64,000 nucleotides of DNA from JABDBL01 sp963845445 (GTDB lineage: Bacteria > Cyanobacteriota > Vampirovibrionia > Obscuribacterales > Obscuribacteraceae): positions 1,178,001-1,242,000 of the forward strand of contig CAWJSE010000002.1 of the NCBI GenBank assembly GCA_963845445.1. Reading direction: 5' to 3'. The stretch's first letter is position 1. Every line of letters begins with the position of its first letter. The notes under the pieces were generated by a model. The model worked only from the letters and a program-made list of their open reading frames with translations. It did not search any database and was not told where the DNA came from. Both the position numbers and the translations under genes were made by a program. Of the stretch, positions 43,902 through 53,934 are shown one piece after another.

Positions 43902-44710
43902 AAATTAAAGACCTAGTAATTATAATAATGATATTGGTTCTCGATGCACAATTGCTTTGCATGGCTGAAACAAACGAATCGGCTGCGAAGGATCGATATA
44001 ATGTGGCCAAATCAGAGATAGAAAGCTCAAATGTCTTAACTTCCGATGAAACCGATTCTGGTTCTATTCACAATAGAGTAACCAAGAACGCTCCAGACGA
44101 TAAGGGCAACGATATGGTTAGCTCAGGACAACTCTTGAGCCAGGCAGGACGATTTGCCGAGGCCGAAGAACTATTCAAGTATGCCCTTGCTTATTGGCAA
44201 ACCACCCCGCCAGCTGCACCGCGCTTCAAAGCTGATTGCTTAAATAACCTCGGCCTTCTTTATGAAAAACAGCAGAAATTCGATCAAGCTTTGCCTTGTT
44301 ACCAGCAAGCGCTAACCGTAGAAGAAACATTGCCAGGGGACAATCAGTCCTTAGCCCTAAAGGCTCTTACTTTGGATAATATGGCACAGGTTTACCGCCG
44401 GCAATCTAAGTTTAGCGAAGCTGAGCCATTATATAAACAAGCGCTTGAGATAGAAGATAAAATCATGGCACCTAATGATCAAGATCATGCCATCACCAGG
44501 TTCAATCTTTCTTTACTCTACTTAGAAAGTGGTCAATATTCTCTGTCGGAGCCACTTATGACAAAGAGCATGTCTATATTAAAAAAGACATTGGGTGAAA
44601 CCAATCCTGATTACTTGAATCTTTATCCTTATTATCTTGATCTTTTGAGAAAAACAAATCGTGGACAGCAAGCTGATGAATTACAAAAAAAATACTTGCA
44701 CAAAGGATAA
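43898..44710 (+). CDS. Secreted TPR protein (kinesin-light-chain-like repeats)
   Basis: 270 residues. A signal peptide (residues 1-22) is followed by a polar region and then four or five 40-residue TPRs of the long, kinesin-light-chain type (DCLNNLGLLYEKQQKFDQALPCYQQAL, TLDNMAQVYRRQSKFSEAEPLYKQAL). The repeats form a superhelix for protein binding, so this is likely a periplasmic scaffold. It shares a 4-nt overlap with the dehydrogenase gene, but no functional tie is evident. Confidence 0.8.
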   Translation: MKIKDLVIIIMILVLDAQLLCMAETNESAAKDRYNVAKSEIESSNVLTSDETDSGSIHNRVTKNAPDDKGNDMVSSGQLLSQAGRFAEAEELFKYALAYWQTTPPAAPRFKADCLNNLGLLYEKQQKFDQALPCYQQALTVEETLPGDNQSLALKALTLDNMAQVYRRQSKFSEAEPLYKQALEIEDKIMAPNDQDHAITRFNLSLLYLESGQYSLSEPLMTKSMSILKKTLGETNPDYLNLYPYYLDLLRKTNRGQQADELQKKYLHKG

Positions 44711-45022
44711 AGGCCATCTTACTGGCATTCCTGACACTCAATTGCTTGATATGATTATTATTGTCAATGGTTCTCTGTAAAATGCTGGCATACTGTCAGA
44801 AAGATTGGCAAGAAGGCAAAAAACCAAAATATATGTTGACCCATTAATATTAAGTAGGCTCAACCACTTTTCGCAGTTAATTTGGCTCATCTTTGCAGTA
44901 AAAATAAAACTTTTCGTATCACCGAAATGTCAAATAAAACATAAAAATCAAGCGTATTTCACACAAATTGCACATCAAATGCGGAAAATCTATAGTAGCA
45001 GCGCAATCGGTCTTAATTTCAC
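44711..45022. other. Intergenic region with promoter
   Basis: About 310 nt without a supported gene. A 73-codon open frame here (44805-45026) lacks protein-like composition. It holds the promoter annotated at 44968-44996. Confidence 0.6.
44968..44996 (+). promoter_or_regulatory. Sigma-70-type promoter of the TPR/Gly-Tyr protein
   Basis: TTGCAC (44968-44973), 17-nt spacer, TATAGT (44991-44996). It would start near 45003, just upstream of the ATG at 45023. Confidence 0.6.
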
Positions 45023-46473
45023 ATGAAAAGAGCAAATAACCTTATAAAACAATCTCAAGTTTTAGCACAAGTTTTTTTATTATTGTGCACATATGCTTGC
45101 ATGCCTGCCGGTTTGGCTGCCCCCAAACCCGATCTAGACTATACGGACCTAGACCAATTAGCTCGGCTCGAAACAACTATATATGGTTCCCCTCATAAGA
45201 ATCTGCCGAACGAAAAGCGAGTTGACTCACTGGAAAAAATACTTTTTGGCAAAACCCACAGCGGCGCCTTGCATCCTCGCATTTTTGCCATCGCCTCTAC
45301 CCTAACTGGTAAAGCCGATAATTCTTTATCACCCCCTCTAGCGCCTAGTTTAGACCGAGGGGATACATTGAAGGGCGCCGCCCCAAGGATGGCCACAGAA
45401 AGCAATAAGCAACCGGATGAGAACGAAAGTCTACCGCCTTCCGAGGCAAAGCGCGACAGAATAAAGAATGGCTTGCAACAAGCAATGCAATTATACAGTC
45501 AGGGACAAACCAGCCAGGCAGAAGCCATCTTTAAAAATATTCTTTCTCTCGATAGTAGAAATGAAGATGCTAATTATAATTTAGGTACTATAGCCGAAAG
45601 TCGCTCTGATTGGGAAAATGCCTTGCATTATTATCAAAATGCATTAGCTAGCAATCCCAACGATGAAGACACACAAAAAGCAGTAGAGAGTATGAAAACT
45701 AAAATTGCCACTGCTCGTGCCCAAAAGCAGTCACGCCATCAACAAACAAAATTATCCAGCCAACAGATCGACGCATTAAAGAATAAAGTTAATCAAGCTG
45801 GTAGCGAATATGCAGCAGGTAATTATGATGCGGCCATTTCTAATCTGAAAGAAGTAGCAGCCCAGGCTCCCGACCAAGCAGATGTTTTTTATGCCCTGGG
45901 ACAAGCATACAAAGCCAAGAATCAAAATAGCGAAGCTGCCAATGCCTTCAGTCAAGCCGTCAAGCTAGCTCCGAATAATAAGCAATACGCTGATGCCCTA
46001 GCTCAATTGAATAATAGCCAGGGAAAAGCACAAAATACAGAGAATCGCGGTACTGATACATTTTCAAGCAACAATCCCGATCTTGGCAAAAAGCAAAGCA
46101 AACTTGCTAATAAAGATAAAAGTGACTGGACACCAGACCCTGCTGGAGAAATTACTCCTTTTCCGATCAAGGCAATACCGAATTGGGCTGGCAACCAGCC
46201 GGGGCTAACAACAGCACCTATGGTAGTTCTTACTATACGCCCGGTATGAGTTCAGCTTACATGCCTGGTTATGCCTATAGCAATTACATACCTTACAGCA
46301 TGACAACAATGATGGAAAGAGCATTTATGAGTGGTCTAGCCGGTGCAGCTATGGGCTCTATGTTCAGCTCGCCAAGTTACCATAGCAGTAGTTACTATGG
46401 CGGTGGTTATTATGGTGGAAGTCATTATGGTGGGGGTCATTATGGCGGTTTTGGAGGAGGCAGGCATAGATAA
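45023..46473 (+). CDS. Secreted TPR protein with Gly/Tyr/His-rich tail, frameshifted near the end
   Basis: A signal peptide (to about residue 33) is followed by a short conserved stretch, DQLARLETTIYGSPHKNLPNEKR, and then TPRs around residues 150-220 and 255-335 (NYNLGTIAESRSDWENALHYY, VFYALGQAYKAKNQNSEAANAF). The frame ends at 46249. Adding one T to the TTTT at 46159-46162 gives SDQGNTELGWQP..., which continues to 46473 with a Tyr/Ser/Met tail and repeated YYGG/HYGG ending in RHR. The repaired length is about 483 residues. Such tails are found on surface proteins of several bacteria. As sequenced, the tail could be read as a separate TTG-start peptide, but it has no ribosome site. Confidence 0.65.
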
Positions 46474-46476
46474 ATT

Positions 46477-47214
46477 ATGAAAGTGAAAAATATCAGTCCA
46501 TCAGTGAATTTAAGAACGCAACTGCTTTTGCTTTTGTGCTTAAATTTCTATCTTAATCTCTTGCCAGAAGCTAAAGGCCAATCCGAAATATTGAAAGGAT
46601 CAGTGCAAGAAGAAGACACCATCACAAGATTACCCAGACCAGCAAATATCAATGGTAATCCTCAATCGGGATCTCTAAGATTAAGCAGACCAACAGATGC
46701 CCCCTTAACTGGATTAGTGAATACCAATAATTTTTCAAATCCGGTGAGTGGGAATGTTAGTAGTGCAAACCTTAAAAGTGATGCAGGTAGTTTGGGTTTA
46801 GTACAACCTGATAAATTCCAGGACTTATCAGCCAACAAATTTGATTTAGGAACCGATCGTGGCTCACGTGAATTAATGATTGGCTGGGAGCGTTGGTATA
46901 AGCAATTATCAGGCGCTATTTACGCCCGCTGGAGCCAGGTAGCCAATATTCCCGGTCATGCGATTGTACGCATAACAGTAACAAATCAGCGAGAACTCAC
47001 CCCCATCTTAGTTAGATCAAGTGGCAGTAGTGCTTTTGACAATGGCTTAATCAACGCTATCCTTAGTTTGAATAGGAATCCCGGTCTAACTTTTCCAGTC
47101 GGGTCGCAGAGAAAAGATGTTTCTCTCGAATCCGATTATATTGCCGGTACTGATATTGAACCTGGCTATAACTGGATTAAAAACGACTATGAAAAAGTTC
47201 AAGAGTCATATTAG
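46477..47214 (+). CDS. Secreted TonB C-terminal-like protein, third member
   Basis: 245 residues: signal peptide (about 1-35), a long Ser/Asn linker, and a C-terminal domain with GWERWYKQLSGAIYARWS (helix), GHAIVRITVTNQRELTPILV (strands) and SSGSSAFDNGLINAILSL, the TonB-C fold. It is encoded 3 nt after the Gly/Tyr-rich protein, so probably co-translated. It is distinct in sequence from the tandem pair at 32 kb. Confidence 0.7.
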   Translation: MKVKNISPSVNLRTQLLLLLCLNFYLNLLPEAKGQSEILKGSVQEEDTITRLPRPANINGNPQSGSLRLSRPTDAPLTGLVNTNNFSNPVSGNVSSANLKSDAGSLGLVQPDKFQDLSANKFDLGTDRGSRELMIGWERWYKQLSGAIYARWSQVANIPGHAIVRITVTNQRELTPILVRSSGSSAFDNGLINAILSLNRNPGLTFPVGSQRKDVSLESDYIAGTDIEPGYNWIKNDYEKVQESY

Positions 47215-47308
47215 AATATGCATGATTGATAGCCTACTTAGGACCAGGCGTAGCCATTACACGCTTTTTAAATTCTGCTAGCAATTCTTCATTTTCTTTT
47301 ATCGGACA

Positions 47309-50203
47309 TTAATGGGTGACTTCAGCCATCTTGTTTGACTCAAAGGCAGCAAGCAAATCCTTGCTGGTCCAATCAACTATATGATCCAGCTCAGCCAAAA
47401 TACTGTGCCATAACTTGTTTACTTCTTCGAGCAAGTCCAAGTTTGCCCTTGAACCCTCCGGTATGAAAATATTGGCAGTGGACATGCTTTTCTTAAAATG
47501 ACGAACTGCGGAGGACGAGAAAAGCAAACAAGCGTGGTAATCCTTTAGATAAAAGCTAAAATATCGACTCGGTTCTTGAGCCAATTTACTTATATCGGTA
47601 ACCTTCGCTTGAGAAAAGATTTTCTCTAAAGAATTTCCCAACTTATCTTCAAACCAAGCTAAACTGTCACTTTGCAAATGAAGTGATCTCGACAAGCTTT
47701 CCTTGCCGAAAGAAGGTATCAAGACCAATCTATCAGCTTTTTCAGTTGATATTATATTTGATACCAAAGCCAGGAGCAATTTATAAACGTATTGTTTCTC
47801 GCTAATTAATTTCGCTTCTGACAAAATTAGCTTTCGGTCGAATGCTTGTCTTTCAATTGGGTCAATAAGCCCATTGCGAACCATAGCATCCGTCACTTTG
47901 GTATCTATAGCTATTTGTAAGCTGCACAGCTCTTCTGTCAATCGAGCCTGCATTTTTATGTATGCTTCTAAAATTGCCGAAAGATCGGCAGCAGAGAGCG
48001 AAGCTGATTGAGATTCAAGCAAAGGCAAAACACCCTCAAGCAACGCATTTTTTGCTTCAAAAGCTAAATGCCCAAGCTTACTAAGTTCATTTTTTAAATC
48101 TCTGTTCAATGGAATAACCGGTATTTTTTTCACGTCACCAACTTGTATATTTATAGTTTGATTTATAGCCTTAGCTAAAACCCCTATCACCCTTGAATTT
48201 AAATAAGCTAGTAAAAAGTCCTCGTCTTCTGGCAAGGCAAAAATTGCTGAGCTAGCGACATCAAAAATAGCCCCTGCAGGTAAGCGTCGCACAGCTAGTC
48301 CAGATTTATTTATAAAAGAAAAGCATAAGCCCGGGCGAAAATAAAAATCTTCGTTTTTTACCACCCATGCCGTTTTACCCTTCAGATAAGGATAGGCCTT
48401 AGCAACCGCGTCCTTTATTTCTTCACCGTTTTTTCCCCACTTAACCATAAACTGATTATTGATAGCAAAGCGCTCAGCCCCAGCTCCTTTGATATATGGC
48501 ACCCAGATATCGCCAATTGCCTCTTCGTCTAAATCAAAACGATAACGTACAAACCTGCCATTATCTGTAGTAGCCAGTCCTTGCCTTACGTCTGCTATAT
48601 CGCCCAGTCTAGGTAGTTTACTAATTTTGGCATAGAAGTCTGGTGTCAATTGCGATAACAAACTATCAGGCATGCCGTATACAAATTGAGATTGCTCAAA
48701 AAATTTGACCTCATCACCATTAGCATTTTGATAGTCATTATTGATAATGTGCCGATTCAATACTCTATGTAATTTTGTCGCTTTGTCCTTTTCACTGTTT
48801 AAATTGACGAGACAAGTTTTTAGGCTTGTACTTTCTTGGCTTTGAATGTCTCTTCCATGAACAAGTAATAAAATACTGTCAATTTTCTCACCACTGGCTA
48901 ATGGAAAAACGCCCGGACCGCAGTTAATAGCTGCCTGCAGATAAAACTCATTGAGTAAATATTCACGCAACAGCTTATAACTAGGAATTGACATAACTGA
49001 CGACTGGGTAATCAGTCCTAGCCTACCCTGCGGCTTTAGCATTCTCAAGCATCGTTCTAAAAAAGCCGCAGACAGGTCAGAACTGCTATTTGGATACTGG
49101 GCTTTAAGAACTGCTTTCAGCTCACGACTTAAGCATCTTCGCCCGATATATGGCGGATTTGTTAATAAAACAGAAAAATGATTTTTCAATATATGCTTGT
49201 CTGGTAGGCGGGCATCGATACTACCCAAAAAATTACTTTCGTCCGTTCTTTCTTCTATGTCGTTTGCACTAACCCAGACTAAATTGTTCAATCTGCCAGG
49301 AATGGATTCAATCGACTCGCTTGCTACCAAGTACTTGCTCAACAATCCCAATCCGGCCACCCAGAGAGCTTGCTCGTCTATGTCAGCTGCGAAGATATTC
49401 TTTTCAAGTATAAGTTTGGCTGCCACATATTTTTTATAACCGCTTTGTTCGTATAGCTGCATTAGTAAATCAAAGGCAGAAAATAAAAATTGCCCCGCAC
49501 CACAAGCCGGATCTAACAAAGAATAATCTTTCAGCTCGACAATGCTTTTTTTTGCAATTGCATTTTGATTGGGGATAAGCCAGCGCAAGTATCTATCAGT
49601 GACCTTTTCGTCTTCATTGCCTGCCAATATAGTATTAGCAACCAAAAAATCGACCACCCAATTTGGAGTATATAACTGAGTAAATGCAATTAGTTCTTCT
49701 TTAGAAACTTTTTTATTTGCTGTTTGCAGGGCAGACAATGCCTTTTTCTTCTTACCGCTCGAACTAAATATTTGATAGGCAAATCCCAAGTTAGCTATAT
49801 CTGCAAAAAGCTCACTTTTGCTTGGCGCAGTGAAAAATCGTTTAGCATTCTGCCAGGATACCTTATTTGGTGCCACCATAATGTCTCTCAAGTTTGAAGG
49901 TAAAAATCGAGCTAGTAATTCTAAGAACTCATTGCCCAATATAAGCATTTCATTCTCGGTAAATTCTTCAAATCTTTTACCGTTAGAGGCAACCGTCTTA
50001 AATAATCTAGCCAAACCCCGCTTGTTTTCTAGAAAAGACAAAGCAATATAAAGTAATAGCGCTGATAGATCCTCGCCCCTCAGGTCCTGATCAGATTGAA
50101 TAAAGCATTTAAAAAATCTATTTCTTAGAGCACGTAGATTTACTGGCGGTAAAATCAAATCTTTACCCGGAGAAGGAGATTCATTGCCGACAACACTTAG
50201 CAT
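47309..50203 (-). CDS. Orphan Eco57I/PglX-type DNA adenine methyltransferase
   Basis: 964 residues. S-adenosylmethionine motif I DPACGAGQFL near residue 231, catalytic NPPY (TNPPYIGRRC) near 349 (N6-adenine type), and a C-terminal TaqI-like specificity region with DIADVRQGLATTDNGRF, VPYIKGAGAERFA and NQTINIQVGDVKKIPV. The architecture is that of type IIG/Eco57I-like and PglX (BREX) methylases. I see no PD-(D/E)xK nuclease motif and no BREX or restriction partner genes nearby, so it probably acts alone, or its system lies outside the window. An extra in-frame stretch follows its stop, described under findings. Confidence 0.85.
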   Translation of the reverse strand: MLSVVGNESPSPGKDLILPPVNLRALRNRFFKCFIQSDQDLRGEDLSALLLYIALSFLENKRGLARLFKTVASNGKRFEEFTENEMLILGNEFLELLARFLPSNLRDIMVAPNKVSWQNAKRFFTAPSKSELFADIANLGFAYQIFSSSGKKKKALSALQTANKKVSKEELIAFTQLYTPNWVVDFLVANTILAGNEDEKVTDRYLRWLIPNQNAIAKKSIVELKDYSLLDPACGAGQFLFSAFDLLMQLYEQSGYKKYVAAKLILEKNIFAADIDEQALWVAGLGLLSKYLVASESIESIPGRLNNLVWVSANDIEERTDESNFLGSIDARLPDKHILKNHFSVLLTNPPYIGRRCLSRELKAVLKAQYPNSSSDLSAAFLERCLRMLKPQGRLGLITQSSVMSIPSYKLLREYLLNEFYLQAAINCGPGVFPLASGEKIDSILLLVHGRDIQSQESTSLKTCLVNLNSEKDKATKLHRVLNRHIINNDYQNANGDEVKFFEQSQFVYGMPDSLLSQLTPDFYAKISKLPRLGDIADVRQGLATTDNGRFVRYRFDLDEEAIGDIWVPYIKGAGAERFAINNQFMVKWGKNGEEIKDAVAKAYPYLKGKTAWVVKNEDFYFRPGLCFSFINKSGLAVRRLPAGAIFDVASSAIFALPEDEDFLLAYLNSRVIGVLAKAINQTINIQVGDVKKIPVIPLNRDLKNELSKLGHLAFEAKNALLEGVLPLLESQSASLSAADLSAILEAYIKMQARLTEELCSLQIAIDTKVTDAMVRNGLIDPIERQAFDRKLILSEAKLISEKQYVYKLLLALVSNIISTEKADRLVLIPSFGKESLSRSLHLQSDSLAWFEDKLGNSLEKIFSQAKVTDISKLAQEPSRYFSFYLKDYHACLLFSSSAVRHFKKSMSTANIFIPEGSRANLDLLEEVNKLWHSILAELDHIVDWTSKDLLAAFESNKMAEVTH

Positions 50204-50246
50204 TTAAAGAGTCTACAAGTCATGATTACAGTTTTAAATTATGATT

Positions 50247-51461
50247 TTAGACTTTAGTTTTAGCAAGATCAAAAGTAATTGCATGCTTTTTAAGTCTGTC
50301 CATGGCTTCCTGCATACGCTCTTTTGGTAAACATAGCGATAGGCGAACAAAACCTTCACCGCCAGGACCGTAAGCTGGTCCTGGTGTCATTACGACCCCA
50401 GTTTTTTCTAGTACAAAATAGCTAAATTCCCAAGAATTAAAACTGGCTGGTACGGGTATCCACAGATAGAAAGTGCCCTTACTCGGTTTAATTTGCCAGC
50501 CTAATTCATTCAAAGCTTTTATTACAATATCCCGACGCTCAATATATAATTTATTACAGTAATCTATATGATCTAAAGGCCCTTTCAAAGCAGCAATAGC
50601 AGCTATTTGTATCGCCCTGAATATATCAGTATCAACATTAGATTTAAGCATGCCCAATGCCTTAATGGCGCTACTATTACCCACAGCAAACCCCACGCGC
50701 CAACCAGTCATATTGAACGTTTTAGACAATGTGTGTAATTCCAAAGTGACATCTTTTGCTCCTGGAATTTCCAATACCGATGGCGCTTTATATCCATCGA
50801 AAGTCATATCCGGGTAAGCCAGATCATGACAAAAAAGTAAGTTGTGTTTTTTGGCAAAATACACAACTTTCTCAAAAAAGACTAAATCGGCCACTGCCGC
50901 CGTCGGATTATGGGGATAATTCAACATTAACAGTTTAGACTTATCCAAGACCGCCTGCGGTATAGCTTCCAGGTCTGGCAAAAAATTATTTTCTGGCTTA
51001 AGCGGTAAAAAATAAGGAGTGGCCCCTGCCAGTATAGTCGAGGTGTTGTATACAGGATAAGCTAGATCTGGAATTAAAGAATAATCACCTGGATCAGCAA
51101 AAGCCAGTATTGTGTGATGCAGCCCTTCTTTGCCTCCGATTAGAGACAAGGTTTCTGAATTTGCATCTATTTCGACTCGATAGCGTCTATCCATCCACTC
51201 CGAGATCGCCTGCTTATACTCCTTGGTACCGCCATAAGGAGGATAATGATGATTAGCAGGGTCTAGGACAGCTTGTCTCATCGCATCTACAATATGCTTA
51301 GGCGTTGCTTGGTCCGGGTCACCGCGTCCCAGGTTAATAATGTCTATGCCCCTGGCACTGACAGCTTGAACTTTTTTATCTAATTCAACAAAAACATAAG
51401 GAGGGATAGCCTTGATTCTTTGAGCGGTTTCCATAACTGCATATTCCTTGGTATCTGTCAT
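50247..51461 (-). CDS. Class I/II PLP aminotransferase (LL-diaminopimelate / aspartate aminotransferase-like)
   Basis: 404 residues from the ATG at 51461 (an upstream TTG at 51479 is less likely). LGRGDPDQATPKHIVDAM near 50, SLIGGKEGLHHTILAFADPGD near 110, NYPHNPTAAV near 170, HDLAYPDMTFDG near 210 and the PLP-Lys in LHTLSKTFNMTGWRVG near 240 are present, with an Arg at the end (FVRLSLCLP) for the substrate carboxylate. It is close to the DapL/AlaT group of fold-type I enzymes. The exact substrate cannot be read. It sits alone and is divergent from the glycosyltransferase gene. Confidence 0.85.
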   Translation of the reverse strand: MTDTKEYAVMETAQRIKAIPPYVFVELDKKVQAVSARGIDIINLGRGDPDQATPKHIVDAMRQAVLDPANHHYPPYGGTKEYKQAISEWMDRRYRVEIDANSETLSLIGGKEGLHHTILAFADPGDYSLIPDLAYPVYNTSTILAGATPYFLPLKPENNFLPDLEAIPQAVLDKSKLLMLNYPHNPTAAVADLVFFEKVVYFAKKHNLLFCHDLAYPDMTFDGYKAPSVLEIPGAKDVTLELHTLSKTFNMTGWRVGFAVGNSSAIKALGMLKSNVDTDIFRAIQIAAIAALKGPLDHIDYCNKLYIERRDIVIKALNELGWQIKPSKGTFYLWIPVPASFNSWEFSYFVLEKTGVVMTPGPAYGPGGEGFVRLSLCLPKERMQEAMDRLKKHAITFDLAKTKV

Positions 51462-51601
51462 GGTTTGAATGACAAACAAACTTTAATGACATTTCTTACA
51501 AATAATCACATTACCATGTTTTTATTCACAACCACCACAGTTTCGGATGTTTTGATGCTTTAGTTAATGATTGTCAATTACCCGAAAGTCTTATAAATAA
51601 A

Positions 51602-53275
51602 TTGAAAAATCTTTACGCATCTCCAGACTTTAGATCGTCATTATTGCCGTTCTTGCTCATGATTTTGGTAGCAGCAACAATCTTTTTTGCGGCACTGGGT
51701 AGTTTTTCGCTCTTCAATCCTGATGAAGGACTTTATGCAGAGCCTGCCAGAGAAATGTTGGAAACAGGACAATATATTACCACTACTCTTAATTATGCCG
51801 TGCGCTTTACCAAACCGCCTTTGGTTATTTGGGCAATGGTTGCCGCATACAAATTGTTTGGTATTAATGAATTTTCGGCACGCATTTTCTGTGCCACCAG
51901 TGGTTTTATCCTAACAATTGTCACTTATCTTTTTGCCAATAAATATCTAGGAAATCGAGTTGCGATTTTTGCTGCTTGCATACTTTTAGCGGCACCATTA
52001 TTTGTTGGCGTTGGTCGCATGGCCATCACCGATATGCCTTTGTCATTATTTATGGGCGGCAGTCTATTCTCCTTTTTTCACGCCTGGAAACAAAGACAAA
52101 AATTTTACTTGCATTTAGGCTATATACTGACCGCTTTTGCCATAATGACCAAAGGTCCGGTAGGATTATTATTACCCATTTTAATTTTAAGTAGCTTTCT
52201 TTATTTAAGCAGCGCAAACAAAGCGACCCTCAAATTTTTTAATTTGCCAATGGGAATTCTTGTTATTGCTTTAATTGCTTTACCATGGTTTGTAATTGAA
52301 ATTGTCCTCACCAAAGGAGCTTATTTCAACGAATTCATTATGCGAGAAAATTTTGCACGTTTTGCCAGTGTCGTTGATTCTCATAAGGGTCCATGGTTCT
52401 ATCACATCGCTGCAGTTTTCGGAGGACTATTTCCTTGGTCCATAGTGTTGCCTCAATCAATAATCACAGAACTAAAAAATATTCACTCTAAAATCAATAC
52501 TCGCATAGCCGAGAACAAATCGCCCCTTTGCTTAACTCACTGGCAAAACAGTTGTGAGAATTTATCTGCTGCAGATGCCGTATTACTGTTTGCTTTGATT
52601 TCAGCTGTCATTATCATTGCCTTCTTTAGCGTCAGTGTATCAAAATTATTGCCCTATACTCTGCCAGCCTTTCCTGCTTTAGCTATCATGATTAGTAATC
52701 AATGGCAGAGATTCATAGAGACCAAACAGGTAAAAAGCATAATCGTTTATATCGTGATAATGTCCATGTTTTATTTAGTAGCTGCCTGCTTTTCTCCTAT
52801 AGCACTAAAGTTCCTACGTGATGCCCCTCCTGAATTAATGGCCCTCATTTTTAAATATGCTTGTTTAATGAGCGCTGTCGCATTACTCAGCGCAGCTTGT
52901 GCAGCAAGTAAGCGCCTGCTTCTAAGCTCGGCTCTATTGTTTGGTGCCACAGCCATAAGTACAGCAGTATTTCTTCCCCTCTTCTTATCGGTAATTTGTC
53001 AATTCTGGGAAGGAGAAATACCAGAATATGCCAGATCCATTAGCGCTTCTAAAGCTCCGCTTATTGTTTATAGATTGAGAAAACCAGGCATTCCTTTTTA
53101 TTTAGCTCGCAAAGTAATTCAGTCAAATGACCAAGAAGATTTGACAAAGACAAGTAAAACTATAGGATCCTGCTATCTAATTACTAGCCGCAAATATTTG
53201 TCTGAGGCTGAACTTATTGGTTATAAAGTCCTGACAAAAAAAAATAATTTCGCTTTGCTTACCCTAAGCAAATGA
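51602..53275 (+). CDS. ArnT-like GT83 glycosyltransferase
   Basis: 557 residues from a TTG start. About eleven hydrophobic segments. The first periplasmic loop carries FNPDEGLYAEPAREMLETGQY (acidic catalytic motif of the ArnT/GT83 group), followed by RFTKPPLVIWA and FGINEFSARI. Proteins of this family add an undecaprenyl-phosphate-linked sugar (aminoarabinose in ArnT) to lipid A or other surface glycans. A soluble C-terminal tail of about 80 residues is present. Whether lipid A is the acceptor is unknown. Confidence 0.85.
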   Translation: MKNLYASPDFRSSLLPFLLMILVAATIFFAALGSFSLFNPDEGLYAEPAREMLETGQYITTTLNYAVRFTKPPLVIWAMVAAYKLFGINEFSARIFCATSGFILTIVTYLFANKYLGNRVAIFAACILLAAPLFVGVGRMAITDMPLSLFMGGSLFSFFHAWKQRQKFYLHLGYILTAFAIMTKGPVGLLLPILILSSFLYLSSANKATLKFFNLPMGILVIALIALPWFVIEIVLTKGAYFNEFIMRENFARFASVVDSHKGPWFYHIAAVFGGLFPWSIVLPQSIITELKNIHSKINTRIAENKSPLCLTHWQNSCENLSAADAVLLFALISAVIIIAFFSVSVSKLLPYTLPAFPALAIMISNQWQRFIETKQVKSIIVYIVIMSMFYLVAACFSPIALKFLRDAPPELMALIFKYACLMSAVALLSAACAASKRLLLSSALLFGATAISTAVFLPLFLSVICQFWEGEIPEYARSISASKAPLIVYRLRKPGIPFYLARKVIQSNDQEDLTKTSKTIGSCYLITSRKYLSEAELIGYKVLTKKNNFALLTLSK

Positions 53276-53306
53276 TTATTTAGCACTATGAATATTTTCT
53301 GCTCTA

Positions 53307-53336
53307 TTGCACCTTTAGAACAGGCATGTATATTAT
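53307..53336 (+). promoter_or_regulatory. Sigma-70-type promoter upstream of the lipoprotein-like gene
   Basis: TTGCAC (53307-53312), 18-nt spacer, TATTAT (53331-53336). It would initiate near 53343, giving a leader of about 50 nt to the ATG at 53392. Confidence 0.55.
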
Positions 53337-53391
53337 GAACTGGCCAATTAGTTAGTCCGATCCTCTGAGCTTAGCTAAAACAGGAGCAATT

Positions 53392-53934
53392 ATGTTACCG
53401 AGATTTTCCGGACAGTTTACTGAGAGCTTTCTTTCTAAGAGCAAGGCTTGGTTCGTTTCGCTGACCTTGACTTCAGTAATTCTTAATAGCTGCTCTAATA
53501 TAACTCTCCAACCTAAAGATAAAGAACTCGTCGATTTGGAGAATTTTGCTAAAAAAGTAACTATAGAACTATTCGAATTGAATCCTTCTACTTATTCCGA
53601 GCATCAAAAATCGCTTGAAAAAGAGATTGCTCCGGATGCGCTTGCCAAACTAAAAGCAAAGGGAATCTACGCCGATTCTAAAGATAAAATGCGGCAAAAC
53701 ATCAAAGCCATGAATATTAATCATAAGCGTTGTCTGATCAGCATTCATTCAGCAGATTTTCCCAGCCAAGCAACCAGCCAAGGACTAGTCCCGATCGAGG
53801 TAAAGGGAACCTGTGTGCGGTCTATTAATGACATCAGCAAAGCTTCCGAATTTAATGTGCTCTACCTGGTAGGCACCCGAGCAGGTTCCAAAGATCCAAT
53901 TATGGCTTCGGTCGAAATCAAGATATTTGATTAA
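53392..53934 (+). CDS. Probable lipoprotein with VirB8/DotI-like NTF2 domain
   Basis: 180 residues. A basic head and hydrophobic segment end in VILNSC (near residues 28-33), a lipobox-like site. The rest reads as helices NFAKKVTIELFELNPSTYSEHQKS and EKEIAPDALAKLKAKG, then strands CLISIHSADFPS, VPIEVKGTCVRSI and NVLYLVGTRA. This order resembles the NTF2-type domain of VirB8/DotI, as in the gene at 11241-11870. The similarity is by pattern only. It is 40 kb from the VirB genes and no other secretion gene is beside it. Confidence 0.45.
   Translation: MLPRFSGQFTESFLSKSKAWFVSLTLTSVILNSCSNITLQPKDKELVDLENFAKKVTIELFELNPSTYSEHQKSLEKEIAPDALAKLKAKGIYADSKDKMRQNIKAMNINHKRCLISIHSADFPSQATSQGLVPIEVKGTCVRSINDISKASEFNVLYLVGTRAGSKDPIMASVEIKIFD

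Noticed and set aside
44805..45026. A 73-codon open frame between the two TPR genes
   Set aside because: No ribosome site, composition not protein-like, and a good promoter for the next gene lies inside it.
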